Shown: positions 1 through 7,541 of the stretch, in pieces
How positions within the stretch are numbered: position 1 is the stretch's first letter
Layout: each line of letters opens with the position of its first letter
IMG/VR virus record: IMGVR_UViG_3300028802_000219
Coordinates: 1-46,985 of that record
Origin: a virus
DNA: 46,985 nt
Strand: one strand, 5' to 3'
Position numbers and translations under genes: made by a program
Notes under the pieces: generated by a model
The model's input: the letters and a program-made list of their open reading frames with translations, nothing else
Told to the model about the DNA's origin: nothing
Databases searched by the model: none

Positions 1-1
1 A

Positions 2-319
2 GACGTCCACATCGTGGACGTCAAGTCGGGTAAGAACACGTACCCCGAGCATGCCCTTCAGGCCACGGCGTACTCGCTCGGCGAGTTCATCGGCAAGGAC
101 AACGTCGTGGACAAGGAAGCCACCGAGTTGCTCCACCGGGTGAACAGCATCTCGTTGCTTCACCTCACGCCGATGGGCTGGAAGTGGCAGCACATCGACA
201 TCGACCGTTACATGGTCATCGCCTTCAACGGGCTGCTCGCCTTCGCCAAGTGGGCACACGCGCATCCCGACATGGAAGAGTTGCTGCTCGACGTGCAGGA
301 AGGCAAGGCACCGGCATGA
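2..319 (+). CDS. RecB/Cas4-like PD-(D/E)XK nuclease, 3' part (continues from 46371)
   Basis: This is the C-terminal part of the nuclease whose start lies at 46371; the reading frame is open to the window edge and continues across the circular junction. Joined, the protein is 268 residues (46371-46985 followed by 128-319). The part seen here holds the DVK catalytic pair (joined residues D169 and K171) and the Q-x-x-x-Y motif (Q183, Y187), which define the RecB-like branch of the PD-(D/E)XK superfamily. Such phage enzymes process DNA ends in recombination or replication. The stop overlaps the ATG of the next gene (316). The partial nature is an artefact of where the circle was cut, not a broken gene. 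Confidence 0.85.
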   Translation, partial: DVHIVDVKSGKNTYPEHALQATAYSLGEFIGKDNVVDKEATELLHRVNSISLLHLTPMGWKWQHIDIDRYMVIAFNGLLAFAKWAHAHPDMEELLLDVQEGKAPA

Positions 320-873
320 ACGGACCGACCGACCCCGCGCTGCGGGCGCTAAAGGATGAGGTCGAGGCGCTGCGCTACAAGTACGAGCCGGGAAGCGTGT
401 CCGCTGCCTACGAAAACGGCTGGTATGACGGGCGCGGCGCAGCCCTACAGGTCATCTACGACCGCCTCGCAGCAGCAGAAGCGGCACCGCCTCTCCGTCA
501 GAGATGCACTAACTGCGGCGAAACGGACTACATCGTGGACGACGCAGCAGCAGAAGCGGCACCGCTCGATGACCTGTGTTCGCCGTACTACGAACGCGGC
601 TGGAAGGCGGGCAAGGCAGCAGCAGAAGCGGCACCGCTCGATGTGCTATTCGCACCGTACTTCGAGGCCCACCCCAACGCCGCCGATGACGAGGACAACG
701 AGTGGTGCATGAAGCATCTGCCGCGTATCGCTCAGGTCCGCGTCGCCCTCCGTTCCCCTGACACCGAGACATGCCCCGACTGCGGCCTGACGGCGGAACG
801 TATCGGCCAGATGCACATCACCGCGCAACGTCTTCGGTCCCCTGACACCGAGACGGCGGGAGAGGCGGGATGA
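316..873 (+). CDS. Hypothetical protein with AAAEAAP repeats and two CxxC knuckles
   Basis: Not recognised as a family. The 185-residue product starts at an ATG overlapping the nuclease stop. It has a modular look: three copies of AAAEAAP (residues 52-58, 77-83, 101-107) follow or separate short segments of the type Y-E-x-G-W-x-x-G (around 32-41 and 92-99). Two Cys pairs, CTNC (64-67) and CPDC (153-156), could bind zinc. SPDTET occurs twice (147-152, 175-180). The linker copies are nearly identical at DNA level, so the internal duplication is recent or kept uniform. It lies in the early operon between the nuclease and other orphan genes. Function unknown. Confidence 0.75.
   Translation: MNGPTDPALRALKDEVEALRYKYEPGSVSAAYENGWYDGRGAALQVIYDRLAAAEAAPPLRQRCTNCGETDYIVDDAAAEAAPLDDLCSPYYERGWKAGKAAAEAAPLDVLFAPYFEAHPNAADDEDNEWCMKHLPRIAQVRVALRSPDTETCPDCGLTAERIGQMHITAQRLRSPDTETAGEAG
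469..643 (+). repeat. Three in-frame direct repeats encoding AAAEAAP
   Basis: A 22-base unit beginning GCAGCAGCAGAAGCGG occurs at 469, 544 and 616; copies two and three are identical over 28 bases. The spacings of 75 and 72 bases keep the reading frame. The unit lies inside the gene at 316-873. Confidence 0.9.
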
Positions 874-1175
874 GCGGGCTTGATACCACCGTCCTGAACA
901 ACGTGTTCAAGGTCCACGAACAGGAACAGCACGGCGTAGCCGAGCCACTCGACACCGAAGCCGACTGCTTGCGTGACGTCAAGCAACGCTACGACCGGGT
1001 CGTCCCGCTCATCGACATCAGGATGCTGGCTCAGGCCATCCGCTTCGTTGAAGCAACCCGGGCCAACATCGAGGGCTACGTGTGGGAGGGACCGGAGCCC
1101 GAGTGGTTCGACGGCTACGCCGAGGACATCACCGAGCAGTACGACCTCCTCACCAAGGAGGCGGGCCATGCCTGA
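870..1175 (+). CDS. Hypothetical acidic protein, 101 aa
   Basis: Not recognised. The ATG overlaps the previous stop (ATGA), so it is probably translationally coupled. The product is acidic and predicted mostly helical, with no membrane segment, no Cys cluster and no catalytic motif that I can see. Codon use matches its neighbours, and it overlaps the next gene by 8 bases, so it is very likely a real member of the early operon. Function unknown. Confidence 0.7.
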   Translation: MSGLDTTVLNNVFKVHEQEQHGVAEPLDTEADCLRDVKQRYDRVVPLIDIRMLAQAIRFVEATRANIEGYVWEGPEPEWFDGYAEDITEQYDLLTKEAGHA

Positions 1176-1599
1176 CACCACCCAGTTGGACGCGCTCATC
1201 TACTGGTTCGAACAGTACGACACCATCAACCTCGCTCAGGCCAAGGCTGGCTTGCCCACACGCGAGGACTACAACCACAAGGTGAAGATTGAGCGGGTCG
1301 CACCGCTCATCTTCACCCTCCGTAACTCCGGCTGGGTCATCACGACCGAGAAGGACGAGGCTGGCGTCGCCCACTACCGGGTGGTGTCAAAGCCTGAGAT
1401 GCTGGCACCGGGACAACTCCGTCGAGTGGACCCCAAGCGCCAGCCCGCACCCATAGAAGAGAAGGCCGACCCGCACTGGGAGTGCAGCCGACCCGGATGT
1501 ATCAGTGGCGTCATCCCGGACCAAGTGTCCGGCTTCGACGGCAGGTACACGACGGGCCGTTGCTTCACCCACGGCAAGGTCGTCCTCATGCGTCGATAG
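1168..1599 (+). CDS. Hypothetical protein, possible winged-helix plus zinc site
   Basis: A 143-residue product starting at ATG 1168, inside the end of the previous gene; CAAGGAG at 1154-1160 is a good ribosome site. Residues 5-75 (a helix-rich stretch, then a strand-turn-strand ending in GVAHYRVV) look like a winged-helix fold. This is inference from pattern only. The C-terminal third has Cys/His residues C106, C111, C132 and H135 that could hold a zinc ion. A DNA-binding accessory role is plausible, helped by the neighbouring wHTH gene, but not shown. Confidence 0.65.
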   Translation: MPDTTQLDALIYWFEQYDTINLAQAKAGLPTREDYNHKVKIERVAPLIFTLRNSGWVITTEKDEAGVAHYRVVSKPEMLAPGQLRRVDPKRQPAPIEEKADPHWECSRPGCISGVIPDQVSGFDGRYTTGRCFTHGKVVLMRR

Positions 1600-1608
1600 G
1601 AGACAGCC

Positions 1609-2490
1609 ATGACAGAAGAAGAAGAGAAGCGCCGACCCTACACACGGGTCACACCTGAGATTGAGTCCCGGGTCCTCGCTGCCCGGGAGATACTCGGCCC
1701 GGTGTCGTACACCGACATCGCCGAGCGGGCTGACCTGCCCGAACGCACGGTCAAGTACGTCCTCGTTGAACTCCCCCGACTGCGCCGCATCCACAACGGT
1801 GAGGGCAAGGTCGAGGGCTCGCTGCGACGGCGCATCCTCAACTGCATCACCGACGTCGGCATGTTCAAGGATGTCGGCGACCTGCGCCGTGCCCTTGGCA
1901 TGGCCGACGACGAACACAACGTCCTGCACGTGTTGCACGCACTGCACGCAGCCGGGAAGGTTGAGTTCACGGAGAGGGGCAACGGGATGGGCACGGCAAC
2001 GGTTATCAACATCCGGCTGCCGAAGAAGACGGGCAAGAAGAACGGACTGCATCCGGCTATCGCCGATGCCGTGGCTTCAGTCGCACTGGACCACGACCCG
2101 AAGATGGAGACGCAGTCTGCTCCGATGCCTGTCATCAGCCGACAGGAGTACGAGCAGGAACTGAGTGCCCAAGCCAAGGACATCGAGTCCGAGGCGACTG
2201 CTCCCCTCGCGTCAGCACCCGGACTCGATGACGCAGCATATCCGTTGCTGACTGACCTGTTGGAGCGTGAGCGCAAGCGCACGACCGACGACCCGAAGGC
2301 GCTGGCTTACATCACCGCAGCCGACGCTCTCCGGGGCATCGATGACGCAGCGGCTGATGCCCTGCTGGAGAAGGCGCTGGAGTTCAGCGTCACCTATCCC
2401 TCACCGCTGGAACTGGAGTACGTCCGCTATGCCGAAGCCCACCCCGAAGCCGCTCGACCTGACGTGCAAGCACGGGAGGTACGAGACTGA
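1609..2490 (+). CDS. Winged helix-turn-helix protein, 293 aa
   Basis: The start at 1609 follows the early-gene motif AGGAGACAGCC. Residues 14-65 read as an HTH (GPVSYTDIAERADLPERTV is typical of a wHTH recognition unit), and a second similar segment at about 70-125 (LRRRILNCITDVG to KVEFTER) suggests tandem winged helices. The remaining 160 residues are acidic and helical without a known motif. A transcription or replication regulator is the natural reading. Nothing shows its target; the phage iterons and dyads are candidates. The next gene overlaps its 3' end in another frame. Confidence 0.7.
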   Translation: MTEEEEKRRPYTRVTPEIESRVLAAREILGPVSYTDIAERADLPERTVKYVLVELPRLRRIHNGEGKVEGSLRRRILNCITDVGMFKDVGDLRRALGMADDEHNVLHVLHALHAAGKVEFTERGNGMGTATVINIRLPKKTGKKNGLHPAIADAVASVALDHDPKMETQSAPMPVISRQEYEQELSAQAKDIESEATAPLASAPGLDDAAYPLLTDLLERERKRTTDDPKALAYITAADALRGIDDAAADALLEKALEFSVTYPSPLELEYVRYAEAHPEAARPDVQAREVRD

Positions 2491-2668
2491 GTGCGAGTAC
2501 TGCCTGACGTCCGTGTGCTGGGCCATCGTCAAGGATGCCAAGGGCATGCGCGAGACGGGGCACGGACGCGCCGTGGTCTGGGCTCGTGGCTGGCTGGGAC
2601 TGGACGACCAAGAGACGGTCGTCGGGTCACGCACGGTGCAGGATGCGGATGACCGCGTGACCAGATGA
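2429..2668 (+). CDS. Small zinc-binding protein (overlapping start)
   Basis: A 79-residue product with C13, H15, C22 and C25 (pattern C-x-H-x6-C-x2-C), typical of a small zinc site. The ATG at 2429 lies 62 bases inside the previous gene, with GGAG ten bases upstream; the Cys cluster lies in the overlap, so a later start would lose it. It is the last gene of the rightward block and ends just before the terminators at 2670-2763. Function unknown. The long overlap makes the exact start uncertain. Confidence 0.5.
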   Translation: MPKPTPKPLDLTCKHGRYETECEYCLTSVCWAIVKDAKGMRETGHGRAVVWARGWLGLDDQETVVGSRTVQDADDRVTR

Positions 2669-2669
2669 G

Positions 2670-2706
2670 CGTCATCCCGGTGTCCGGGGGAAGCACCGGG
2701 ATGACG
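2670..2706 (+). terminator. Hairpin terminator at the end of the rightward operon
   Basis: GTCATCCCGGTG (2671-2682) pairs perfectly with CACCGGGATGAC (2694-2705) around an 11-base loop, directly after the stop at 2668. There is no long T run, but a second terminator follows. Confidence 0.75.
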
Positions 2707-2724
2707 TCGTCAATAGGAACGAGC

Positions 2725-2763
2725 GAAGGGGCTGTCCCGTTTGGGGCAGCCCCTTCTTCGTTT
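2725..2763. terminator. Bidirectional intrinsic terminator between converging operons
   Basis: GAAGGGGCTG (2725-2734) pairs with CAGCCCCTTC (2747-2756) and is followed by TTCGTTT. It sits between the converging rightward block and the stop of the last late gene (2762) and can serve both strands. Confidence 0.85.
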
Positions 2764-3142
2764 ACATGGACTGGACGGGGACGGACCCGCCCGCAATCTC
2801 CTCGTTGGGTGCGAAGGCAAAGCGGGTCCCGGCGGTCGCGCCCGGGACGTAGGTGATGATGAGTTTATCCTTGGGCGGAGCAGCGCTGGTCGCCGACGCC
2901 AAGGTGAGGGACAACCGGGTGTTGGTCCCCCACGGCCCGTTGCCGACACTCACTGCCGTGATGCCACGACTGACACCGTTGACGGTGCAGGTGAACTGGG
3001 CGAAGTCGGGGCCAGCCCGCAGCGCCCGGGCGTAATCGAGTTGGACCTGAGACGACCCTCCGCTCTGGAAGGTTGCCTTCTCCCCGGCGAGGCCAGCCCC
3101 GGCCCAGCCGAAGTACCCCGCCCGGACGCCGTAAGCGCTCAT
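2762..3142 (-). CDS. Hypothetical beta-rich virion protein, last gene of late operon
   Basis: A 126-residue product whose ATG overlaps the previous stop (TGATG), with GAAGGGGAA upstream. It is Gly/Ala/Thr/Ser rich and reads as alternating strands (QVQLDYARAL, FTCTVNGV, RLSLTLASAT, LIITYVPG), in the style of a small Ig-like or decoration domain. No signal peptide or catalytic motif is seen. Its place at the end of the structural operon suggests a virion or decoration protein; this is inference. A GTG three bases upstream of the ATG is an alternative start. Confidence 0.65.
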   Translation of the reverse strand: MSAYGVRAGYFGWAGAGLAGEKATFQSGGSSQVQLDYARALRAGPDFAQFTCTVNGVSRGITAVSVGNGPWGTNTRLSLTLASATSAAPPKDKLIITYVPGATAGTRFAFAPNEEIAGGSVPVQSM

Positions 3143-3276
3143 CACTTCCCCTTCTTGCTCTTCCCTGCCTTCCGCATGGCGATGGCTATCGCTTGCTTCT
3201 GCGGCTTGCCCGCGTGCATCTCGGTGCGGATGTTGTCCGAGATGACCTTCTTGGACGAGCCGCTCTTCAGCGGCAT
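3142..3276 (-). CDS. DUF6496-like small basic protein, 44 aa
   Basis: The 44-residue Lys-rich product has the pattern of the short phage family DUF6496: MPL-K[12 protein letters not shown] near the start, then a T-E-x-x-x-GKPQKQA segment and a Lys-rich tail (KAGKSKKGK). Members occur in many tailed-phage structural operons and have no proven function. The stop overlaps the ATG of the following gene. It is short but well supported by family resemblance and tight packing. Confidence 0.75.
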   Translation of the reverse strand: MPLKSGSSKKVISDNIRTEMHAGKPQKQAIAIAMRKAGKSKKGK

Positions 3277-3279
3277 GGA

Positions 3280-3762
3280 CTACGCCTCGGGGTGCTTCTC
3301 TTCGAACTCACCGGACCCGGCGAGTTGCTCCTCGACGGTCGGGTTCGGGACTTCCTTGGGCTCACCGGCGTCCTCGACGTCCGTCTCGCCACGGGTCTGG
3401 CTGGTGCTGACGCCTTCGGGCAGTCCGAAGTTGGGCTGGTCAGCCGGGTCGGTCGAGATGGACTCGCCGCCCACGTTCTTGACAGTCAGGTCAGGTGCCT
3501 CTTCGGCAGTCGTGGCCTGACGGCCCTCGGCGCTCTTGTCAGCCTTGGCCTTGGCCTCGGCCTCGTCTGCCTTTTCCTTGTCGGTCTTGGTTGCCATTGT
3601 CTGGGCCTCCTTGCTTGGGTCGTACACGGTGCCGGTCATCCCGGCAGACGTCGTGCCTTCTCTTGATGGTGGGATGGGCTGGTTCTGATTGCCATCCTCC
3701 CACCCTGCTTGACCACCTTGCGAACTGCCGACACCTCCCGGGGTGCCCGGGCCGTTACTCAT
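3280..3762 (-). CDS. Structural protein with a capsid-like N-terminal arm
   Basis: From the ATG at 3762 the product is 160 residues. Its first 45 or so residues match the N-terminus of the major capsid protein (14784): both contain GSSQGG, then GW, QPIP, GTT and a Y-x-P within the same spacing. The rest is acidic and disordered (Lys/Glu/Ala rich, then Pro/Glu rich) with no known domain. The 3762 start overlaps the upstream stop (ATGAGTAA), which favours coupling. An internal ATG at 3597 (MATKTD) has a better site, AAGGAGG, so a short 105-residue form may also be made. Likely a capsid-associated minor protein; the role is inference. Confidence 0.7.
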   Translation of the reverse strand: MSNGPGTPGGVGSSQGGQAGWEDGNQNQPIPPSREGTTSAGMTGTVYDPSKEAQTMATKTDKEKADEAEAKAKADKSAEGRQATTAEEAPDLTVKNVGGESISTDPADQPNFGLPEGVSTSQTRGETDVEDAGEPKEVPNPTVEEQLAGSGEFEEKHPEA

Positions 3763-3898
3763 CCGTGTTCTCGCCAACGTCATCGCCGTCGCTGTCATCG
3801 AGGTCCGCCTCGGTGAGGGGAACCTCCTCCTCGTCCGGGTCGGCGGGGATGGTGTCCTCGTCATCCACGGTGGTGTACTCGGTGTCGTCGGGTCCCAT
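3755..3898 (-). CDS. Small highly acidic protein, 47 aa
   Basis: The product is 47 residues and about 40 percent Asp/Glu, without Cys or hydrophobic segments. It starts at ATG 3898, four bases after the stop of the lysin candidate, and its end overlaps the next ATG. Third-position G/C and tight packing support translation. Function unknown. Confidence 0.55.
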   Translation of the reverse strand: MGPDDTEYTTVDDEDTIPADPDEEEVPLTEADLDDSDGDDVGENTDE

Positions 3899-3901
3899 CG
3901 T

Positions 3902-4429
3902 CTACCTCTTCGTGGTCGTGGTGTTGTGGCCGGAGGACCACAGCGCTTGGTCGATGTCGGTCCACTTGGCCCACGTCCCCTGCGAACCCTGCGAGTAGAG
4001 CGGGTCAAAGAAGCCGACGTACCCGCCGGAGCGATAGCCCTTGAGCGTGACCTTGTGGCCGAAGTCGTTGCTCTGGACCTTCAGGTACCCGGGCAACTTG
4101 GCGTACGAGATGGCGATGGTGACGGCGTAGCCCGCCTTCACCCGGGCAAGGACAGCGCCCGTCGTGATGCCAGTGAGGACAACCCCGTACGCACGCTTGG
4201 CACCGAGCCGCTCTTCGCCCGCGTTGCTGCCCGCGTTGTGCGCACGCCCGCCGCTTGAGCGCACCTTGTGCCCTTCCAACTTGCCGTTGCTGCTGAAGCC
4301 AGCCTTGGCCGCACGCATGGCGAAGTGCGTGGAGCAGTAGCCGCAGCAGACCATCGGCGTTTCGAAGCGCTCCGATATGACCGTGCCCACGCTTGAGGGC
4401 ACCTTGCCATAGGGGTATGAACGTGCCAT
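3902..4429 (-). CDS. Candidate C39-like cysteine peptidase (lysin)
   Basis: A 175-residue product directly after two holin-like genes. The C-terminal half has the layout of C39-like peptidases: GHKVTLKGY (H125) followed by VGFFDPL (D142) in predicted strands. A cluster CCGYC (C28, C29, C32) near the start could supply the nucleophile. Such domains occur in phage peptidoglycan hydrolases. Position beside membrane proteins at the end of the tail-fibre module is the usual place for a lysis cassette. The enzyme call is inference from motif order and context. Alternatively it is a virion component with a structural Cys cluster. Confidence 0.5.
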   Translation of the reverse strand: MARSYPYGKVPSSVGTVISERFETPMVCCGYCSTHFAMRAAKAGFSSNGKLEGHKVRSSGGRAHNAGSNAGEERLGAKRAYGVVLTGITTGAVLARVKAGYAVTIAISYAKLPGYLKVQSNDFGHKVTLKGYRSGGYVGFFDPLYSQGSQGTWAKWTDIDQALWSSGHNTTTTKR

Positions 4430-4603
4430 CTACTCGTCCTTCCTGTGCCTGATGCGCCAGCCGACGGCGAACAGCACCGCAACGATGCCAGCCAGCACCG
4501 TACCACGCTCGGCTATCCCGACGGAACCGGGTGTGAGCAAGGCACCTATCAACACCAAGCAGATGGCGATGAGTGCCCAGAGCGCGGCATCGGCGACGTT
4601 CAC
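4430..4603 (-). CDS. Holin-like membrane protein B, 57 aa
   Basis: The GTG start at 4603 overlaps the stop of the preceding gene (GTGA). The product has two hydrophobic segments (about residues 8-25 and 35-51) and ends in a basic tail, RIRHRKDE. A short two-span protein with a charged C-terminus beside a second such protein and a lysin candidate fits a holin or antiholin. The earlier frame extension is rejected because it would overlap the upstream gene completely. Confidence 0.6.
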   Translation of the reverse strand: MNVADAALWALIAICLVLIGALLTPGSVGIAERGTVLAGIVAVLFAVGWRIRHRKDE

Positions 4604-4755
4604 GAGGGAGCCAGCATCAACCAGATGATGGCGACGGCCAGCAGCACGATGGCCCAGTGCGTGAGCGACTGCGCCTGAGCCCGGGCTTCCTCGACCAGCG
4701 CGATGATGAGCGCGACCGCTGCCAAGATAACGACGACGGCTTCGTTGAAACTCAT
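4600..4755 (-). CDS. Holin-like membrane protein A, 51 aa
   Basis: The 51-residue product begins at ATG 4755 after a strong AGGAGGAGA site. It has two hydrophobic segments (about residues 5-21 and 34-48) split by a short charged loop (EEARAQAQ). It lies just after the tail-fibre gene and is coupled to a second small membrane protein, a common arrangement for phage holin pairs. Which of the two is the active holin cannot be told from sequence. Confidence 0.6.
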   Translation of the reverse strand: MSFNEAVVVILAAVALIIALVEEARAQAQSLTHWAIVLLAVAIIWLMLAPS

Positions 4756-4763
4756 GTCTCCTC

Positions 4764-7541
4764 CTACGTGATACCGATGGCAAGCCAGCCGACCCTGCAC
4801 GCAGCCAGCGTGGCAGTGGTACCAAGCCGGTAGGCGACAACGCAGTTGAAGTAGGACGGCAGCGGGTCCGTGTTGACGACGGCGTACCACCCGTTGTGGG
4901 TGTACATCGACACAATCACGGTTGGTGCCACGGAGAAGGCGAACGGGTAGGTAACGACCCCGCCGTAGGCGCTGGCTCCCGTCCCGCCCGGACAGGCATA
5001 GATACCACGCTGCACAGTCAGGCCCATCGGCTGGAGGACACGGCCAGCCGCCTCAAACAGCCCACCCTGCACCTGAAGCGACCCACCTGCATCGAGCAGT
5101 GCGAGCAAGTTGTCGCTCGCACCACGGAACTCGTGCCCGTTACCCGACTCGTAGTACGAACGCCCGCCGCTGGCGAAGTGGAAGCGGTTGTAGTTGTCGG
5201 TAGTGCGGTGCCACGTGTTGACGCCCGGTCGCAACTCCCCGTCAACTTGGAACGAGTTGGGCGTGCGCAGCATCCCCGCGCCACTGCGATAGAGGGACAC
5301 GTCCTTGTTGCCACCAAGGAAGAACTGCGCGTCGGCAGGGGTGGTGATGCCACGGATACCCATCGCATTCGCAACATCCACGTCGAACAACTCGGCATCG
5401 TCACCGACCTGAACCGCCTCGTCGGACCCCGACCCGCTGCCGATTCGGATGGTGTTGGCCTTCGGGGAGTAGACCGGCGTGTCGCCGCCGAACACCAGCC
5501 CGTTGGCCCCACCCTCGACCACGTCGCGCAGCGCACCGCCCGTGCCCTTGTAACGGAAGACGCCGCCCTTGGGTCCGTCAATCTGGACGCCGCCGGTATC
5601 GACCACCGTTGCCCCCACCGTGGACGGGTTCCACGGGGTAGCGACGATGCTCTCCTCCAACTTGATGCCGTCGAACCACGCCGTGCTTCCGCTCACACTG
5701 GTGTCAGACAGGCACAGCACGAACACGTCCATGTCGGCGGGCGCTTTCCAGACCTGTGTCTTGTATCGCTCCCAGTCGGTCAGCACACCCGGAGTCCACG
5801 TGTTCCCCAAGTTGGGGTTCTTGGGGTCCCTCGATGTGGCATAGACCGTCCCGGCATCCTGAAGCCGGAAGTACGCGCCCGAGTTCCCCTGTGAGCGCAT
5901 CAACCCGGACAAGACATACGACCGCCCTTCGCGGACCTTGACCTTGGTCGAGCAGATGTACCGCAGCCCCCCGTCACAGTCGAGGCGCAACGAGCGGGTG
6001 CCATACACAGCCTCGCCGGGGTCCACACTGAACCGGGCGGGGATGCCACCGTTGGCCTCCCACGGCCAGACCGCTTGCACCCCCCACTTGTCCAGCGTGG
6101 CAACGGTCTTGTCGTAGGCGATGGTGAGGGTATCGAGGGTCGGCCCGGTCACATGGTTGGGGATGAACCACGCACGCCAGTGCAGGTACGGGGTCTTGGG
6201 CACCGACGAGAACGACGTGTACCACCCCGTCGGGACAGCGTCAGCAGCAGCAGCCGCCGTGCCGTACTCCACGATGAGTTGACAGTTACCGTTCGTCGCA
6301 TCCTGCGGCACGGTTGCCACCACCGTCGGCGCTTGCCAGTTGATGGGCGTGTCAGCGAGCGTGCGCTTATGAGTCGTCAGTCCCCAGCGGGGAGTGAAAG
6401 AGCGGCTGGAATAGTTGTACAGACCCTCTGTCGTCCATACCTCCACCGTGACGGAAACTGCACTGCCGTTGGTGAGGGCAAGGTTCAGTGTGTGGCTCTG
6501 GTCCCCGCCGGTCTGGATGCCGCTGGTGTAGCCGCCCGTGGCCGTCACCCGCCACTGATACTGGGGTTGGTCGCACGTCCACTCAACGATGAGTCGGGGC
6601 GCAGTGTCGTACGTCATCTTCCGGGGCGTCTTGACGGTGACGGTCGGGTTGGCCTTGATGCTGAACGACAGGCCGGTGGCCCACGGACCGTAGCCCTCGG
6701 CATCGCTGGTCTGGACCCGCCAGTAGTACGTCGAGCCACGAGACAGTGCGTTCTGAACGACCCGGTTGATGGCAACGCCGTTGGTGAACGGGCCGGTGAC
6801 AGCAAGGTCTTCGTACAGTGAGCCGAATCCGGGGTCGGTCGCCACCTGATAGTGGTAGGCAGCGGCGGCATCACCTTGCGGGTCACTCGGTGTGAAGTTG
6901 AGGGTGGGAGTGGCAGACAGGACGACCGCCCCGTTGGGCGAGTTGAGGGTCGGCGCGTTCGGCGGGGTGTTCGACTCGTAGTCGATGGACAGGTAGGCGA
7001 CGTAGTTGCCGCCCTTGTTGCGCGACCACAGTTCCGTCCACTGGTTCGTGCCGTTGTTGTCGAACACGAAGACGGGCTTGAGCGTCGGGTTCGCGCCGTT
7101 GCCCCAGTAGTAGCGCATCGCTGCCGTGACATCGAGGGTCTTGGCTGCGTTGGCAGTGGTGCCCGACGAGAACGAGACGCGGTCGATGCTGCGCGGGGCG
7201 ATGTCGTCGTACTGGGTGTTGTTGCTGCCGGTAAAGCCCGACTCGCATGACTGGGTGCCCTCGGACTTCGTCCAGATGGGCGCAGTGACGTACATGGGCG
7301 AGCAATAGATGGTGCTGCTGTCCGGGCTGACGTGGTTGAAGTCACTGATGAAGACCGTGATGGTCGCCTTGGTGATAGCGGTCCACGTAGCCCAGCCGGG
7401 AGGAGCCGGGAAGCGGATGGCTGACCGGTAGTCAGCCGTCGAGTAGTCACCGACGGGCAGGTGCAGCCCAGCGCCAGCCGCGATGCCCGACGACCATGTC
7501 GCAACATCGGCCTCTGCGTAGATTTTCCCTGTGCTGGGCAT
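4764..7541 (-). CDS. Tail fibre / receptor-binding protein, 925 aa
   Basis: A large beta-rich protein. The N-terminal 200 residues resemble DNRLRE-type phage tail domains (strand-rich, ending LSIDYESN). Residues about 200-310 form an FN3-like module (PPNAPTLNSPNG to YYWRVQTSDAEG). The middle (about 500-640) resembles a carbohydrate-binding jelly roll (SYVLSGLMRSQG, TAWFDGIKLEE). The C-terminus is Gly/Asn rich with a short repeat-like tip. Its ATG overlaps the stop of the large tail gene (ATGA). It likely binds the host surface. Exact receptor and trimerisation are unknown. Confidence 0.75.
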   Translation of the reverse strand: MPSTGKIYAEADVATWSSGIAAGAGLHLPVGDYSTADYRSAIRFPAPPGWATWTAITKATITVFISDFNHVSPDSSTIYCSPMYVTAPIWTKSEGTQSCESGFTGSNNTQYDDIAPRSIDRVSFSSGTTANAAKTLDVTAAMRYYWGNGANPTLKPVFVFDNNGTNQWTELWSRNKGGNYVAYLSIDYESNTPPNAPTLNSPNGAVVLSATPTLNFTPSDPQGDAAAAYHYQVATDPGFGSLYEDLAVTGPFTNGVAINRVVQNALSRGSTYYWRVQTSDAEGYGPWATGLSFSIKANPTVTVKTPRKMTYDTAPRLIVEWTCDQPQYQWRVTATGGYTSGIQTGGDQSHTLNLALTNGSAVSVTVEVWTTEGLYNYSSRSFTPRWGLTTHKRTLADTPINWQAPTVVATVPQDATNGNCQLIVEYGTAAAAADAVPTGWYTSFSSVPKTPYLHWRAWFIPNHVTGPTLDTLTIAYDKTVATLDKWGVQAVWPWEANGGIPARFSVDPGEAVYGTRSLRLDCDGGLRYICSTKVKVREGRSYVLSGLMRSQGNSGAYFRLQDAGTVYATSRDPKNPNLGNTWTPGVLTDWERYKTQVWKAPADMDVFVLCLSDTSVSGSTAWFDGIKLEESIVATPWNPSTVGATVVDTGGVQIDGPKGGVFRYKGTGGALRDVVEGGANGLVFGGDTPVYSPKANTIRIGSGSGSDEAVQVGDDAELFDVDVANAMGIRGITTPADAQFFLGGNKDVSLYRSGAGMLRTPNSFQVDGELRPGVNTWHRTTDNYNRFHFASGGRSYYESGNGHEFRGASDNLLALLDAGGSLQVQGGLFEAAGRVLQPMGLTVQRGIYACPGGTGASAYGGVVTYPFAFSVAPTVIVSMYTHNGWYAVVNTDPLPSYFNCVVAYRLGTTATLAACRVGWLAIGIT

